Of a DNA stretch of 64,000 nucleotides, positions 46,101-53,847 are shown piece after piece. Positions within the stretch are counted from its first letter, which is position 1. Each line of letters starts with the position of its first letter. The notes under the pieces were generated by a model. That model did not search any database. It was not told the DNA's origin and worked only from the letters and a program-made list of their open reading frames with translations. Where the stretch lies: contig CAMFLR010000001.1 in NCBI GenBank assembly GCA_945957605.1, positions 434,001-498,000 on the forward strand. Direction: 5' to 3'. Source of the DNA: an uncultured Isosphaeraceae bacterium (lineage in GTDB: Bacteria; Planctomycetota; Planctomycetia; Isosphaerales; Isosphaeraceae). The translations under genes were made by a program, and so were the position numbers.

Positions 46101-48448
46101 TCACCGGTGGTCTGGCAACTACTGCAACCGCGTCCTCGAACGTGGGTAGCTACCCGATTTCGCAAGGTACGCTCTCGGCCGGATCGAACTACACGATCAG
46201 TTACACCGGTGCTAATCTGACAGTCACGACAGCCCCGCTGACAGTGACGGCCGATCCGCAGAGCAAGGTCTACGGAGCCGCTCTTCCTAGCCTGACCTAT
46301 GGCTACTCCGGTCTGGTGAATGGCGACACTTCAGCCGTGTTCACCGGTAGCCTGGTAACCACCGCGACGGCGTCCTCGAACGTTGGTAGCTACCCGATTT
46401 CGCAAGGTACGCTCTCGGCCGGATCGAACTACACGATCAGCTATACTGGTGCTAATCTGACAGTCACGACGGCTCCCTTGACGGTCACTGCTGACGCGAA
46501 GAGCAAGGTCTATGGCGATGCAGTTCCGAGCCTGACTTTCGGCTACTCTGGTCTGGTGAATGGTGACACTTCAGCCGTGTTCACCGGTAGTCAGGCAACT
46601 ACCGCAACGGCATCGTCGAATGTTGGCACGTACCCGATCACTCAGGGCACGCTCACAGCCGGATCGAACTACACGATCAGCTTCACCGGCGCCAATCTGA
46701 CCGTGACGACAACTCCGCTAACGGTTACAGGCGATCCGCAGAGCAAGGTCTACGGAGCCTCACTTCCCAGCCTTACCTACGGTTACTCCGGTCTTGTGAA
46801 TGGCGACACTTCAGCAGTGTTCACTGGTAGTCTGGCAACCACCGCGACGGCGTCGTCGAATGTCGGAACTTATCCGATTTCGCAGGGCACGCTCACAGCC
46901 GGATCGAACTATACGATCAGCTACACCGGTGCCAATCTGACAGTGACGACAGCCCCGCTGACAGTGACGGCCGATCCGCAGAGCAAGGTCTATGGAGCCT
47001 CACTTCCCAACCTGACCTTTGGCTACTCCGGCCTTGTGAACGGTGATACTTCAGCCGTGTTCACTGGCAGTCAGGCAACCACCGCGACGGCGTCCTCGAA
47101 CGTTGGTAGCTACCCGATTTCGCAAGGTAATCTCTCGGCCGGATCGAACTACACGATCAGCTACACCGGCGCCAATCTGACCGTGACGACAGTTCCGCTA
47201 ACGGTTACAGCCGATCCGCAGAGCAAGGTTTACGGAGCCTCACTTCCCAGCCTTACCTACGGCTACTCCGGCCTTGTGAATGGCGACACTTCAGCCGTGT
47301 TCACTGGTAGTCTGGCAACCACCGCAACCGCGTCGTCGAATGTTGGAACCTACCCGATTTCGCAGGGTACGCTCTCGGCCGGATCGAACTATACGATCAG
47401 CTATACCGGTGCCAATTTGACCGTCACGACGGCCCCACTCACCGTCACCGCTGACGCGAAGAGCAAGGTCTATGGAGCAGCGGTTCCTGGCCTTATCTAC
47501 GGCTACTCGGGTCTGGTGAATGGTGATAGTTCTACCGTCTTCACTGGTGGTCTAGCAACTACTGCAACGTCTTCGTCCGGCGTTGGTAGTTACCCGATTT
47601 CGCAGGGTACGCTCGCTGCGGGATCGAACTATGCGGTCAACTACACAGGTGCAAGCGTCACGGTTACGCCGGCCACGTTGACCGTGACTGTTGATAATCA
47701 GAACATGGGTCACGGTGATTCCGTCCCGACGTTAACCTACAGCCTGAGTGGATTCGTCCTCGGCGAAAATGCCACAACGGCCGGCGTGACTGGCAGCGCC
47801 TCGCCATCCACGACAGCAACCTCCACGAGTTCGGCCGGTTACTATCCAATCTGGGCGACGGCCGGAACCCTGGCTGCCCCGAACTACACCTTCGCCACGG
47901 TCGGCGGCAGCATGGCTGTTCATCCCAAGATTCTCGCGGTCAACGTCCGCTGGGGCGTTGATTCGCTGAATATCATCGGGGCGAACCGTGACCTGCCGTT
48001 CTTCAACATCACGGCAGTCGACGTGTTGTTCAGCGACGATGTGACGGGTGTTTCGGGCACCTCGGGTATCAGCCTCACCAGCACCAATGGCGGTCCGGTT
48101 TACACGTTCAACAGCGGCAGCTACTCAGGCAACGACGCAGTTCGTGGTCTTCCCACCGCGATCGGCATCGACAAGCTGAGCCTGGCCGTCAGCAACGGTG
48201 TCGCTGCCAATGGTTTCCCGGGACTTACGCTCTTCGGGGCGACGAATTTCGCCTTCAGCGTCCTCCCTGGCGATTTCAACGGTGACGGCAGCGTCAACAT
48301 CGCGGATTCCGCAGGTATCAACAAACTTATTGGTGGTGAAACGACTCAACCGTTCAATGTCTGGGTCTGGGCCGACATGGACGGTGACGGTCACGTCACC
48401 AGCACGGACTATACCCTGTCCAAGTCGAAGACCGGAACCAAGCTTTGA
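43139..48448 (+). CDS. Giant surface protein: LEGRELLA N-terminus, Ig-like domain, about 18 MBG repeats, dockerin C-terminus
   Basis: 1769 residues. The basic N-terminus ends in KLEGRELLAA (37-46), a variant of the LEPR-x-LL motif common at the start of large planctomycete exported proteins; no classical signal peptide is visible. Residues about 47-155 look like an Ig-like Big_3_5 domain (PAGSVQFKDNG, SAGAHTITAVYTSS). Then come about 18 MBG-type repeats of about 80 residues, each with SKVYG, PSLTYGYSGLVNGDT and SNYTISYTGANLTVTT. A divergent beta domain of about 120 residues follows. The C-terminus is a dockerin-like pair of calcium loops (DFNGDGSVNIAD, DMDGDGHVTSTD). Probably a cell-surface or matrix protein. 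ATG 43139 has AGGAG 8 nt upstream. Confidence 0.93.
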   Translation: MSMMTSLSDLVGRARTMRNRRATLMRKQRSLTVMMEKLEGRELLAANPTTSVVSLTTGTNPAALGTALTFSDVVSVGSANNGNPAGSVQFKDNGNNLGSPVSTSSATSNKTTTYQLSVSNLSAGAHTITAVYTSSDTTQWGNSTSAGLSETINMGTVTVTANPQTKVYGASVPTLTYSYSGLQNGDSFTGSLATTGTASSNVGTYAITQGTLSAGPNYTINYTGANLAVTTAPLTVTADAKSKVYGATVPSLTYGYSGLVNGDTSGVFSGSLVTTGTASSNVGSYPISQGTLSAGSNYAISYTGANLTVTTAPLTVTADAKSKVYGATVPSLTYGYSGLVNGDTSGVFSGSLATTGTASSNVGSYPISQGTLSAGSNYAISYAGANLTVTTAPLTVTADAKSKVYGAALPSLTYGYSGLVNGDTSGVFSGSLATTGTVSSNVGSYPISQGTLSAGPNYAISYTGANLTVTTAPLTVTADAKSKVYGAALPSLTYGYSGLVNGDTSGVFSGSLATTGTVSSNVGSYPISQGTLSAGSNYAISYTGANLTVTTAPLTVTADAKSKVYGDAVPSLTYGYSGLVNGDTSAVFTGSQATTATASSNVGTYPISQGTLSAGSNYTISYTGANLTVTTAPLTVTADAKSKVYGDAVPSLTYGFSGLVNGDTSGVFSGGLATTGTASSNVGNYPITQGTLSAGSNYTISYTGANLTVTTAPLTVTADPQSKVYGAPLPNLTFGYSGLVNGDTSAVFTGSQATTATASSNVGTYPISQGTLTAGSNYTISYNGVNLTVTTAQLTVTADTQSKVYGDAIPSLTFGYSGLVNGDTSGIFTGSLATTGSATSNVGIYPISQGTLSAGANYAISYTGANLTVTTAPLTITADPLSKIYGDALPSLTYGYSGLVNGDTSTVFTGSLATTATASSNVGTYPISQGTLTAGSNYSISYTGANLTVTTASLTVTGNPQSKVYGASLPSLTYSYSGLVNGDTSAVFTGGLATTATASSNVGSYPISQGTLSAGSNYTISYTGANLTVTTAPLTVTADPQSKVYGAALPSLTYGYSGLVNGDTSAVFTGSLVTTATASSNVGSYPISQGTLSAGSNYTISYTGANLTVTTAPLTVTADAKSKVYGDAVPSLTFGYSGLVNGDTSAVFTGSQATTATASSNVGTYPITQGTLTAGSNYTISFTGANLTVTTTPLTVTGDPQSKVYGASLPSLTYGYSGLVNGDTSAVFTGSLATTATASSNVGTYPISQGTLTAGSNYTISYTGANLTVTTAPLTVTADPQSKVYGASLPNLTFGYSGLVNGDTSAVFTGSQATTATASSNVGSYPISQGNLSAGSNYTISYTGANLTVTTVPLTVTADPQSKVYGASLPSLTYGYSGLVNGDTSAVFTGSLATTATASSNVGTYPISQGTLSAGSNYTISYTGANLTVTTAPLTVTADAKSKVYGAAVPGLIYGYSGLVNGDSSTVFTGGLATTATSSSGVGSYPISQGTLAAGSNYAVNYTGASVTVTPATLTVTVDNQNMGHGDSVPTLTYSLSGFVLGENATTAGVTGSASPSTTATSTSSAGYYPIWATAGTLAAPNYTFATVGGSMAVHPKILAVNVRWGVDSLNIIGANRDLPFFNITAVDVLFSDDVTGVSGTSGISLTSTNGGPVYTFNSGSYSGNDAVRGLPTAIGIDKLSLAVSNGVAANGFPGLTLFGATNFAFSVLPGDFNGDGSVNIADSAGINKLIGGETTQPFNVWVWADMDGDGHVTSTDYTLSKSKTGTKL
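43861..47700 (+). repeat. 16 tandem 240-bp coding repeats (MBG units)
   Basis: Landmark bases of each unit (GTCTACGG or GTCTATGG) recur at exact 240-bp steps from 43868 through 47468, with no insertion or deletion. The unit before them (from about 43630) is 231 bp, lacking three codons, and the one after (from 47701) is diverged. Units differ by scattered substitutions. Some non-neighbouring units (44821, 45061 and 46501) share long identical stretches across their boundaries, suggesting gene conversion or unequal exchange. Confidence 0.92.
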
Positions 48449-48458
48449 TCTGAGAAAG

Positions 48459-48506
48459 TCTCCAGAAGAGTGGGTTGCCGATCCCAACGGGACCCACTCC
48501 TGGAGA
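48459..48506 (+). terminator. Long hairpin just after the giant gene
   Basis: 10 nt past the stop codon, TCTCCAG-AA-GAGTGGGT (48459-48475) pairs with ACCCACTC-CTGGAGA (48492-48506), 15 base pairs with a 2-nt bulge. No T-run follows, so it may stabilise the 3' end of the long mRNA or act with Rho instead of being an intrinsic terminator. Confidence 0.5.
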
Positions 48507-48684
48507 AACGCTCGGGCCAATGGGCCGGTTCCTCATTGATGCAAGAACGATCGAAAGGCGGAGTGCGAATCTCTGGCCTCATCTTGGAACCCGTAATTCC
48601 TTGTTTTGACTCTCTTCTAACGAATGAGAGTGTGATGATCAAAAAGGCTTATTCAGCGGTTTTTCCCATCGCAAGGAGATTCTC

Positions 48685-49311
48685 GTGAGCATTGTTACTC
48701 GGATCTTCGTAATTGGTGCGGCTCTGCTTTTCGCGATTCCTTCGGTAAGCAAAGCTGGCCTCGTCCTCACTGTTGATTCAACAACTTCGTCCTCGCCAGG
48801 CACCGGTAGCCTCACTGTGAGCGTGTTCAACTCCGGTCCCGCTGTGGTGTTGGGCGGATTTCAGTACGATTTGTCAGTGACCGACGGTGTAAATTTCACC
48901 GCCGCAACAACTGGTTCAGCCAATTACGTCTACGCAACCAACAGCGCTGCTGACACCTACCTTGGCGGATCGATTGACGCGCTTTCACTTCTTCCGGCGT
49001 CTTCGTTCACGGCCAGCGACTCTCCCGCGACCGGCGATGGAACGATCATCGACACGGGGGCAACGTTTACGCTGGGACTGATTTCGTTCAGCGTTCCGTC
49101 GGGCATTCAGGGCGGCACCTCAATCCCCGTTTCGATCGCGAATATTCTGCTATTCGATGGCGAACTGAACGAGATTACGCCCGATGGTTCAAGCGACGGT
49201 TCGATCTCGACGTCACTGTCGACGCCCGAGCCGGGAACATTCGTTCTGGGTGCCTTCGCAGTGTTCGGCACCGTTGCGATGCGAATTCGCAACAGGCGCG
49301 CACGTTCGTGA
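48685..49311 (+). CDS. PEP-CTERM sorting-domain protein
   Basis: 208 residues from GTG 48685 with AAGGAG 6 nt upstream. Signal peptide IFVIGAALLFAIPSVSKA. The mature part is Ser/Thr/Gly-rich beta sequence of a kind common in secreted PEP-CTERM proteins (GLVLTVDSTTSSSPGTGSL). The C-terminus has the tripartite sorting signal: PEPGT, the hydrophobic span FVLGAFAVFGTVAMRI, and the basic tail RNRRARS. It would be processed by an exosortase and released to the surface or matrix; no exosortase gene is in the window. An ACTCTC-TTC/GAA-GAGAGT hairpin at 48609-48631 lies in its upstream region. Confidence 0.92.
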   Translation: MSIVTRIFVIGAALLFAIPSVSKAGLVLTVDSTTSSSPGTGSLTVSVFNSGPAVVLGGFQYDLSVTDGVNFTAATTGSANYVYATNSAADTYLGGSIDALSLLPASSFTASDSPATGDGTIIDTGATFTLGLISFSVPSGIQGGTSIPVSIANILLFDGELNEITPDGSSDGSISTSLSTPEPGTFVLGAFAVFGTVAMRIRNRRARS

Positions 49312-49404
49312 TGAATAGCAGTACGCAGAAGATCGAGAAGGTTGATATGGACCGGCCAAACTGACTTGGTTCGGCTGGAAACAGAGAGACCGCGATTCAA
49401 AACG

Positions 49405-49445
49405 GAGCATCCGCCGGCTTTATGCTGACGGATGCTCATTTCATT
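49405..49445 (+). terminator. Probable intrinsic terminator of the PEP-CTERM gene
   Basis: GAGCATCCG (49405-49413) pairs with CGGATGCTC (49429-49437), 9 perfect base pairs with a 15-nt loop, followed by ATTTCATTT. It lies 94 nt after the stop codon. The T-tract is interrupted, so strength is moderate. It also separates the gene from the convergent one at 49495. Confidence 0.65.
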
Positions 49446-49494
49446 TACAATCACGCAAAATTAGATACAGATCCGAACCGAGCTCGAACAATTA

Positions 49495-50247
49495 TTACGC
49501 CGACTGCAGCCGCCGCGGCGCTGATTCGGTCGACACTTGTTTCAGCAATAGGGCGATCGAGATAAGGACGCTGAGATAGAGCGCTTCGACATCGCCCTGA
49601 TCTGCGTTGAGCTTCACCGACGTTTCGCCCGAGTCATCGGCCGCCAGACTCGGTGGATCAAGCTGTGCCGAGGCGTAGTGCACTTGTCCGTAAGCGCGGG
49701 GACGTGGTGTCAGTCCGCGCATTGCTTCGGCGGAGTGCTTGCGAACGTCGCCGGAAATTGATGTAGCGACGGTCGGCGAGGCCAGCTCTTCGATCATCGC
49801 CAGCAGTTCGGGCTCGGCGGGCAGGAACGCGCCGGTCATTGCTTCGAGCTTCAGGAGCATCCAGCGCATCCGCGTGAGCGGGTACTGAAGCTCGAGCTTT
49901 TTGATCGCGTGAATGACCCGAGGGTCGGCAAGGGCCTGCGAAACTGCGGCGTGTGCGCCGAAAAAATGGCTGGGATGGTTGCTGACCAGGCGGTCGCGGC
50001 ACCGGGCGGTCCACGGCTCGTCCGCTCCTGCTTGCGCAATCGATAGTGTCAGCATCACGTCGCGCATCGAGGCGTTGCCGTGCTGTTGCGCGTGCCAGGC
50101 GGCTCTCACATACTCCATCCAGGCCACGGTGAGACTCCGTTCCCACGGCCAACCGATTTCCGCTGATTGATCGGCGAGTCGAATAACAGTGTTTGTGAAG
50201 GCGTCGGCAGGATTCCGTTCCAGGCCGTAGCGCGCCTCCCTATTCAT
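49495..50247 (-). CDS. Protein of unknown function, mostly helical
   Basis: 250 residues from ATG 50247 (MNREARYGLERNP); the frame is open back to a TTG at 50346, which would add 33 residues, and neither start has a good ribosome-binding site. The sequence is soluble and helical, with a tryptophan-rich stretch (WPWERSLTVAWMEYVRAAW) and an Ala/Leu-rich middle (AAVSQALADPRVIHAIKKLEL). The C-terminus LYLSVLISIALLLKQ is hydrophobic and may associate with the membrane or pack as an amphipathic helix. No family recognised. It diverges from the FkbM methyltransferase gene. Confidence 0.65.
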   Translation of the reverse strand: MNREARYGLERNPADAFTNTVIRLADQSAEIGWPWERSLTVAWMEYVRAAWHAQQHGNASMRDVMLTLSIAQAGADEPWTARCRDRLVSNHPSHFFGAHAAVSQALADPRVIHAIKKLELQYPLTRMRWMLLKLEAMTGAFLPAEPELLAMIEELASPTVATSISGDVRKHSAEAMRGLTPRPRAYGQVHYASAQLDPPSLAADDSGETSVKLNADQGDVEALYLSVLISIALLLKQVSTESAPRRLQSA

Positions 50248-50427
50248 AAAGTCGTCAGAATGCCTGCTGATTCTTGGCCGAAATTGGAATTCCTGGGAAA
50301 CCGGGCAGTCTGCGTTGTTGTAAGTCGGGAATCTCCGCTTGCTCAAATCGCCGTAAAAGACTAGTAAACGACGGCTTAAAGGAATGACTCCGGACCTCGG
50401 ACAAACTTCTCAGTTGGGTGGCGATTC

Positions 50428-51498
50428 ATGGACGAGTCCCTCATCACGACGTCGACGAATCTGGTGCCAATTCCGGAACAGACCGCGCTTCATCGCGGGA
50501 TCGAGGTCAGGCCGGGCGTGAAGTTCGATATCCGAACCGAGTCTCCCGCCGACGAACCTCTGGCGCAGTCGCACGCGAAGGGAATCTTTCCTCCACTTTG
50601 CACACCGCTCGTCGAACTGGTCGACCGACTCGTACCGCAAGGCGGACGCGTTCTCGATCTCGGCGCGCACATCGGCACATTCGCGCTCGCCGCGGCCGCC
50701 ATGGGCCGAAAGGTGCTGGCGGTCGAAGCCTCGCCACGCAACTTCGCGCTTTTGAACAGCAGTCGCGTCGAGAACGGGTTCAAGAACCTCAGCCTCGTGC
50801 ACGCGGCGATCAGCGATCGGCCGGGTGTGCTCAGTTTCTACGCGTGCGGACCATATGGACACGTCGCGAACGGATCCGACCAGTCCGGTTGCGTAAATGT
50901 GCCGGCCGTGACCGTCGAGACGCTGCTGGCGAAGGCGGGCTGGGATCGCGTCGATTTCATCAAGATGGACATCGAAGGGTCTGAAATCGCCGGTCTCACC
51001 GGGATGTCGAAACTGTTGCAGCGTCATGACGCTCCGCCGATTCACATCGAGTCGAACGGCCACACCCTCAATTTCTTCGGCGAGAGCCCCTCAACGCTCA
51101 AGGCCGCGCTCGTGGCTTACGGTTACAAGCTCTTCCAGGTCGAAGATCGCCGCTTGATTCCTATCGAGCTCGACGACTTTCAGGGCACAACGGTTGTCGA
51201 CTACCTCGCAGTCAAGGCGACGCCTCCGCTCGCCAAAACCTGGCGCTACGACCGACCGATGTCGTACAAGGAACAGGTCCGCCGCATGCGGCAATCCTGC
51301 CTCCACGGCGGCGAGGCCGAACGTGCTTACATGGCCCGCAGCCTGCGATCGGTCCCCGCCGACTACCAGGCCGACTGGCGGATCGCCAAGGCGGTCGAAG
51401 TGATGAAGCAAGACACCTGCACCGAGGTGCGCGAGGCCGTTGGCGACCTTACCTTTGTGCCGGCCCAGCAACCCTGGTACGCCTTCTGGCGCAAGTGA
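50428..51498 (+). CDS. FkbM-family methyltransferase
   Basis: 356 residues. SAM-binding motif I RVLDLGAHIGTFALAAA lies near residues 74-90, followed by VLAVEASPRNFALL (acidic motif II) and the FkbM-typical VDFIKMDIEGSE near 176-187 plus IHIESNG. FkbM-type enzymes O-methylate sugars and other hydroxyl groups, often on surface polysaccharides or secondary metabolites. After the catalytic domain an extra C-terminal region of about 90 residues (YKEQVRRMRQSCLHGGEAERAYM onward) is helical and ends in QQPWYAFWRK. ATG 50428. The SGNH-like gene downstream suggests a joint role in polysaccharide modification, which is inference. Confidence 0.9.
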   Translation: MDESLITTSTNLVPIPEQTALHRGIEVRPGVKFDIRTESPADEPLAQSHAKGIFPPLCTPLVELVDRLVPQGGRVLDLGAHIGTFALAAAAMGRKVLAVEASPRNFALLNSSRVENGFKNLSLVHAAISDRPGVLSFYACGPYGHVANGSDQSGCVNVPAVTVETLLAKAGWDRVDFIKMDIEGSEIAGLTGMSKLLQRHDAPPIHIESNGHTLNFFGESPSTLKAALVAYGYKLFQVEDRRLIPIELDDFQGTTVVDYLAVKATPPLAKTWRYDRPMSYKEQVRRMRQSCLHGGEAERAYMARSLRSVPADYQADWRIAKAVEVMKQDTCTEVREAVGDLTFVPAQQPWYAFWRK

Positions 51499-51664
51499 CA
51501 ATCGGCATCGCCCCACTGCTTCTCGCATGATTTCCGGTCACTCTCGTTCCGGCGACTGAGCGAGACTGGCCGGCGATCAAATTGGAGCGACGCCGACACT
51601 CCAGGCAAATGCGTGAGCCCCAGGTCTTCCGTATTGCGATGTCATCAGACTCGCGGCAGAGATA

Positions 51665-51693
51665 TTGACGAACTCGTCATTGTTACTTATCTG
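51665..51693 (+). promoter_or_regulatory. Possible promoter of the SGNH-like gene
   Basis: -35 TTGACG (51665-51670, 5 of 6), 17-bp spacer, -10 TATCTG (51688-51693, 3 of 6). Initiation near 51700 would place GGAGG at 51717 and the start codon at 51731 in good register. The -10 match is weak. Confidence 0.35.
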
Positions 51694-51730
51694 ATGTCGT
51701 CTTGATGAACTAGCATGGAGGCCTTTGGTG

Positions 51731-52885
51731 ATGGATGAAGTTAATGCGAGTCGGCAAAAACTGGCACTGAACAAACTGCCGATCGCGCTGATTGGTTCGC
51801 TCGCGATAATTGTTTTGATCGAAGGTCATATCGCGCGCACAGCTCATTCGTTTGCCTCCGACCGGCTTCTGGAATGGTCGGCTTTTCGGGAGATTTCGAC
51901 CAAAAAGGCCAGCGAATCGCAGATCCTTTGCTTTGGCGATAGTCATATCAAGGTCGGTGTGCTGCCGAAGATCATCGAGTCGCGCACGGGACTTTCCGCC
52001 TATAATTTCGCTCTTGGGTATGGTCAAGCGCCAAGTAGCTATTACATGTTGAAAAACGCCATCGCCGATGGCGCAAAGCCCCAATTTGCCCTCGTTGACT
52101 TCAAATGGACCTCGCTGAAGTATCCGCCGCAGATGAATCAGTCGTTCTATCCCGCTCTTCTTTCTTATCCGGACACGGTTGAGCTTGGCCTCAAGGCGCA
52201 AGATTCCGAGTTTCTTGGGCAAATGTTCCTCGGCAAAATCTTGCCGTCTTTTCGTGCACGGAACGATCTTCGTAAGCAAGTTGTTTCGTCGCTCAACGGA
52301 AACGGTAACGATCGCCGCCGGGAAAACTACGCCTGGCGCGCAACCTGGGAGACGAACAACGGCACATGCCTGGCGCCTGTGAATCCGTTTTACAAGAACA
52401 CAATCAACATGAACCACGCTGAATTCTTTGTGAAGGATTGGGCGTGTGCTCCATTAAATCATGAATACGTGACGAAGTTTTTTGAGCTAGCGAACGAGCA
52501 TGACATCACGGTGTTCTGGGTTTTGACACCCATCAATTCTCAAGCACAGGCTGAGCTTGCACGAATCGGCGTCGACGATAAGTACATGACCTGGGTGCGT
52601 GAAATGCACGCCAGGTTTCCGCGAGTTGTCATCATCGACGCGCGGCAGTCGAATTATCCCGAAGATCAATTTGTCGACATGACGCATCTGAATCGCAACG
52701 GCGCAGAGACGTTTTCTGCCGGGCTCGGTGACATTATTCGCAAGCATATGGCGAACAACAACGAGACGCCGGAACGATACGCAACGCTGCCACGCTATCG
52801 CCGATTCGAGTCGGGGATGGCGATCAGAGATGTCACCCAGTTCCGCGATATCATGAAAACGGCGAACGATACCCGGCGACGATAG
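51731..52885 (+). CDS. Membrane-anchored SGNH/GDSL-like protein (DUF1574 type)
   Basis: 384 residues from ATG 51731; a GTG at 51728 is equally compatible with GGAGG at 51717. One N-terminal membrane anchor (LPIALIGSLAIIVLIEGHI). Then an SGNH-hydrolase-like domain: block I ILCFGDSHIKVGVLP (Ser in GDS), an Asn/Gly block near NFALGYGQAPSSYY, and the C-terminal DMTHLNRNGAETF with Asp and His of the catalytic dyad. Planctomycete proteins of this kind resemble DUF1574 and AlgX/AlgJ-like acetyltransferases. De-acetylation or acetyl transfer on exopolysaccharide is plausible. Next to an FkbM methyltransferase. Confidence 0.82.
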   Translation: MDEVNASRQKLALNKLPIALIGSLAIIVLIEGHIARTAHSFASDRLLEWSAFREISTKKASESQILCFGDSHIKVGVLPKIIESRTGLSAYNFALGYGQAPSSYYMLKNAIADGAKPQFALVDFKWTSLKYPPQMNQSFYPALLSYPDTVELGLKAQDSEFLGQMFLGKILPSFRARNDLRKQVVSSLNGNGNDRRRENYAWRATWETNNGTCLAPVNPFYKNTINMNHAEFFVKDWACAPLNHEYVTKFFELANEHDITVFWVLTPINSQAQAELARIGVDDKYMTWVREMHARFPRVVIIDARQSNYPEDQFVDMTHLNRNGAETFSAGLGDIIRKHMANNNETPERYATLPRYRRFESGMAIRDVTQFRDIMKTANDTRRR

Positions 52886-52974
52886 GCAGAGTGCGGTCTC
52901 GCGTTTGTGCGAGACTGGCAACCGTGGTACGCTTTCTCCTGGAATAGCTCCGCGAGATTGTCGAGGAAACCACG

Positions 52975-53796
52975 GTGCGTATCGTCTTGCCGTTCGTCTG
53001 CCTCTTTGCCGTTTTCGCTCCCGCGAAAGAAACGCGGCTGACTGAAATCGGCTCGCTGTCGAAACGTGACATTGCCGAAACGTCGGGCATGGTTCAGAGC
53101 CGAAAGCATCCTGGCGTTTTCTGGATCCAGAGCGACTCGAACAACCCCGCGAACATTCACGCGATTCGCGCGAATGGCAAAGTTGTGGCGACGTTTCCAA
53201 TCGCCGTACCCAATGTCGATTGGGAAGAAATCTCTGCCGATGACGACGGGCGCCTGTATATTTCCGACACAGGAAATAACGGCCTGAAGCTGCCGATCCG
53301 TGTCATCCATCGAGTGAAGGAACCGGACCCAGGTTCTCCGTCGAGCACACCTCTGCCGGTTGAGAAATCGTATTTCTATCAATTCAAATCGAAGGATGAT
53401 CGCTTTGATTGTGAAGCGATCTTTCTGACGAAGCATCATATCTATTTGATCGAAAAACTCCGCAATGATAAAGAGCCGCGCCTTTATCGCCTGAGTCTCG
53501 ATGAACCCGGCACGCTTTTGAAGCCGGCGATTCCGGAGCGGTTGGGAAAGCTCGATGAGTTTACCGAGCCAGTAACAGGGGCGTCGCGGTCGTTTGATGG
53601 TAAGCGGGTTGCCGTGGTTTCGACTTCGGCCACGCGGATTTACGACTGGCAGGACGGCGGTCGCTTGACGCTCCGCGCAACGGTTCGCTACAAGGAAAGA
53701 CACATCGAAGCGATTGCGTGGGATGGGGACGATCTCATTCTCGCGACGGAAAGCGGTGAGTTGTTTCGCCTCGCAGCGACAGATTGGCGAAATTGA
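52975..53796 (+). CDS. Secreted protein with propeller-like sequence, unknown function
   Basis: 273 residues from GTG 52975, with GAGGAA upstream. Signal peptide RIVLPFVCLFAVFAPA. The mature sequence shows repeated short blades, each with strand-turn pattern: SGMVQSRKHPGVFWIQSDSN, DWEEISADDDGRLYISDTGNN, FDCEAIFLTKHHIYLIEK, SRSFDGKRVAVVSTSATRIY, HIEAIAWDGDDLILATES. This fits a six-bladed beta-propeller of SMP-30/NHL-like type. No active-site signature is recognisable. ThiO-like gene starts 51 nt downstream. Confidence 0.72.
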   Translation: MRIVLPFVCLFAVFAPAKETRLTEIGSLSKRDIAETSGMVQSRKHPGVFWIQSDSNNPANIHAIRANGKVVATFPIAVPNVDWEEISADDDGRLYISDTGNNGLKLPIRVIHRVKEPDPGSPSSTPLPVEKSYFYQFKSKDDRFDCEAIFLTKHHIYLIEKLRNDKEPRLYRLSLDEPGTLLKPAIPERLGKLDEFTEPVTGASRSFDGKRVAVVSTSATRIYDWQDGGRLTLRATVRYKERHIEAIAWDGDDLILATESGELFRLAATDWRN

Positions 53797-53847
53797 ACGA
53801 CGGAACACGAAGCGGAACAGGTCGATTCCGCCGGCGTTGAGCGTGGC

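Noticed and set aside
43861-47700. Regular 240-bp repeats considered as a CRISPR-like or satellite array
   Set aside because: The repeats are in frame throughout a single protein, have no spacers, and encode MBG-type domains.
51499-51724. Possible tRNA or small RNA between FkbM and SGNH genes
   Set aside because: No cloverleaf with a TTCRANNC arm could be formed, and only a weak promoter was found.
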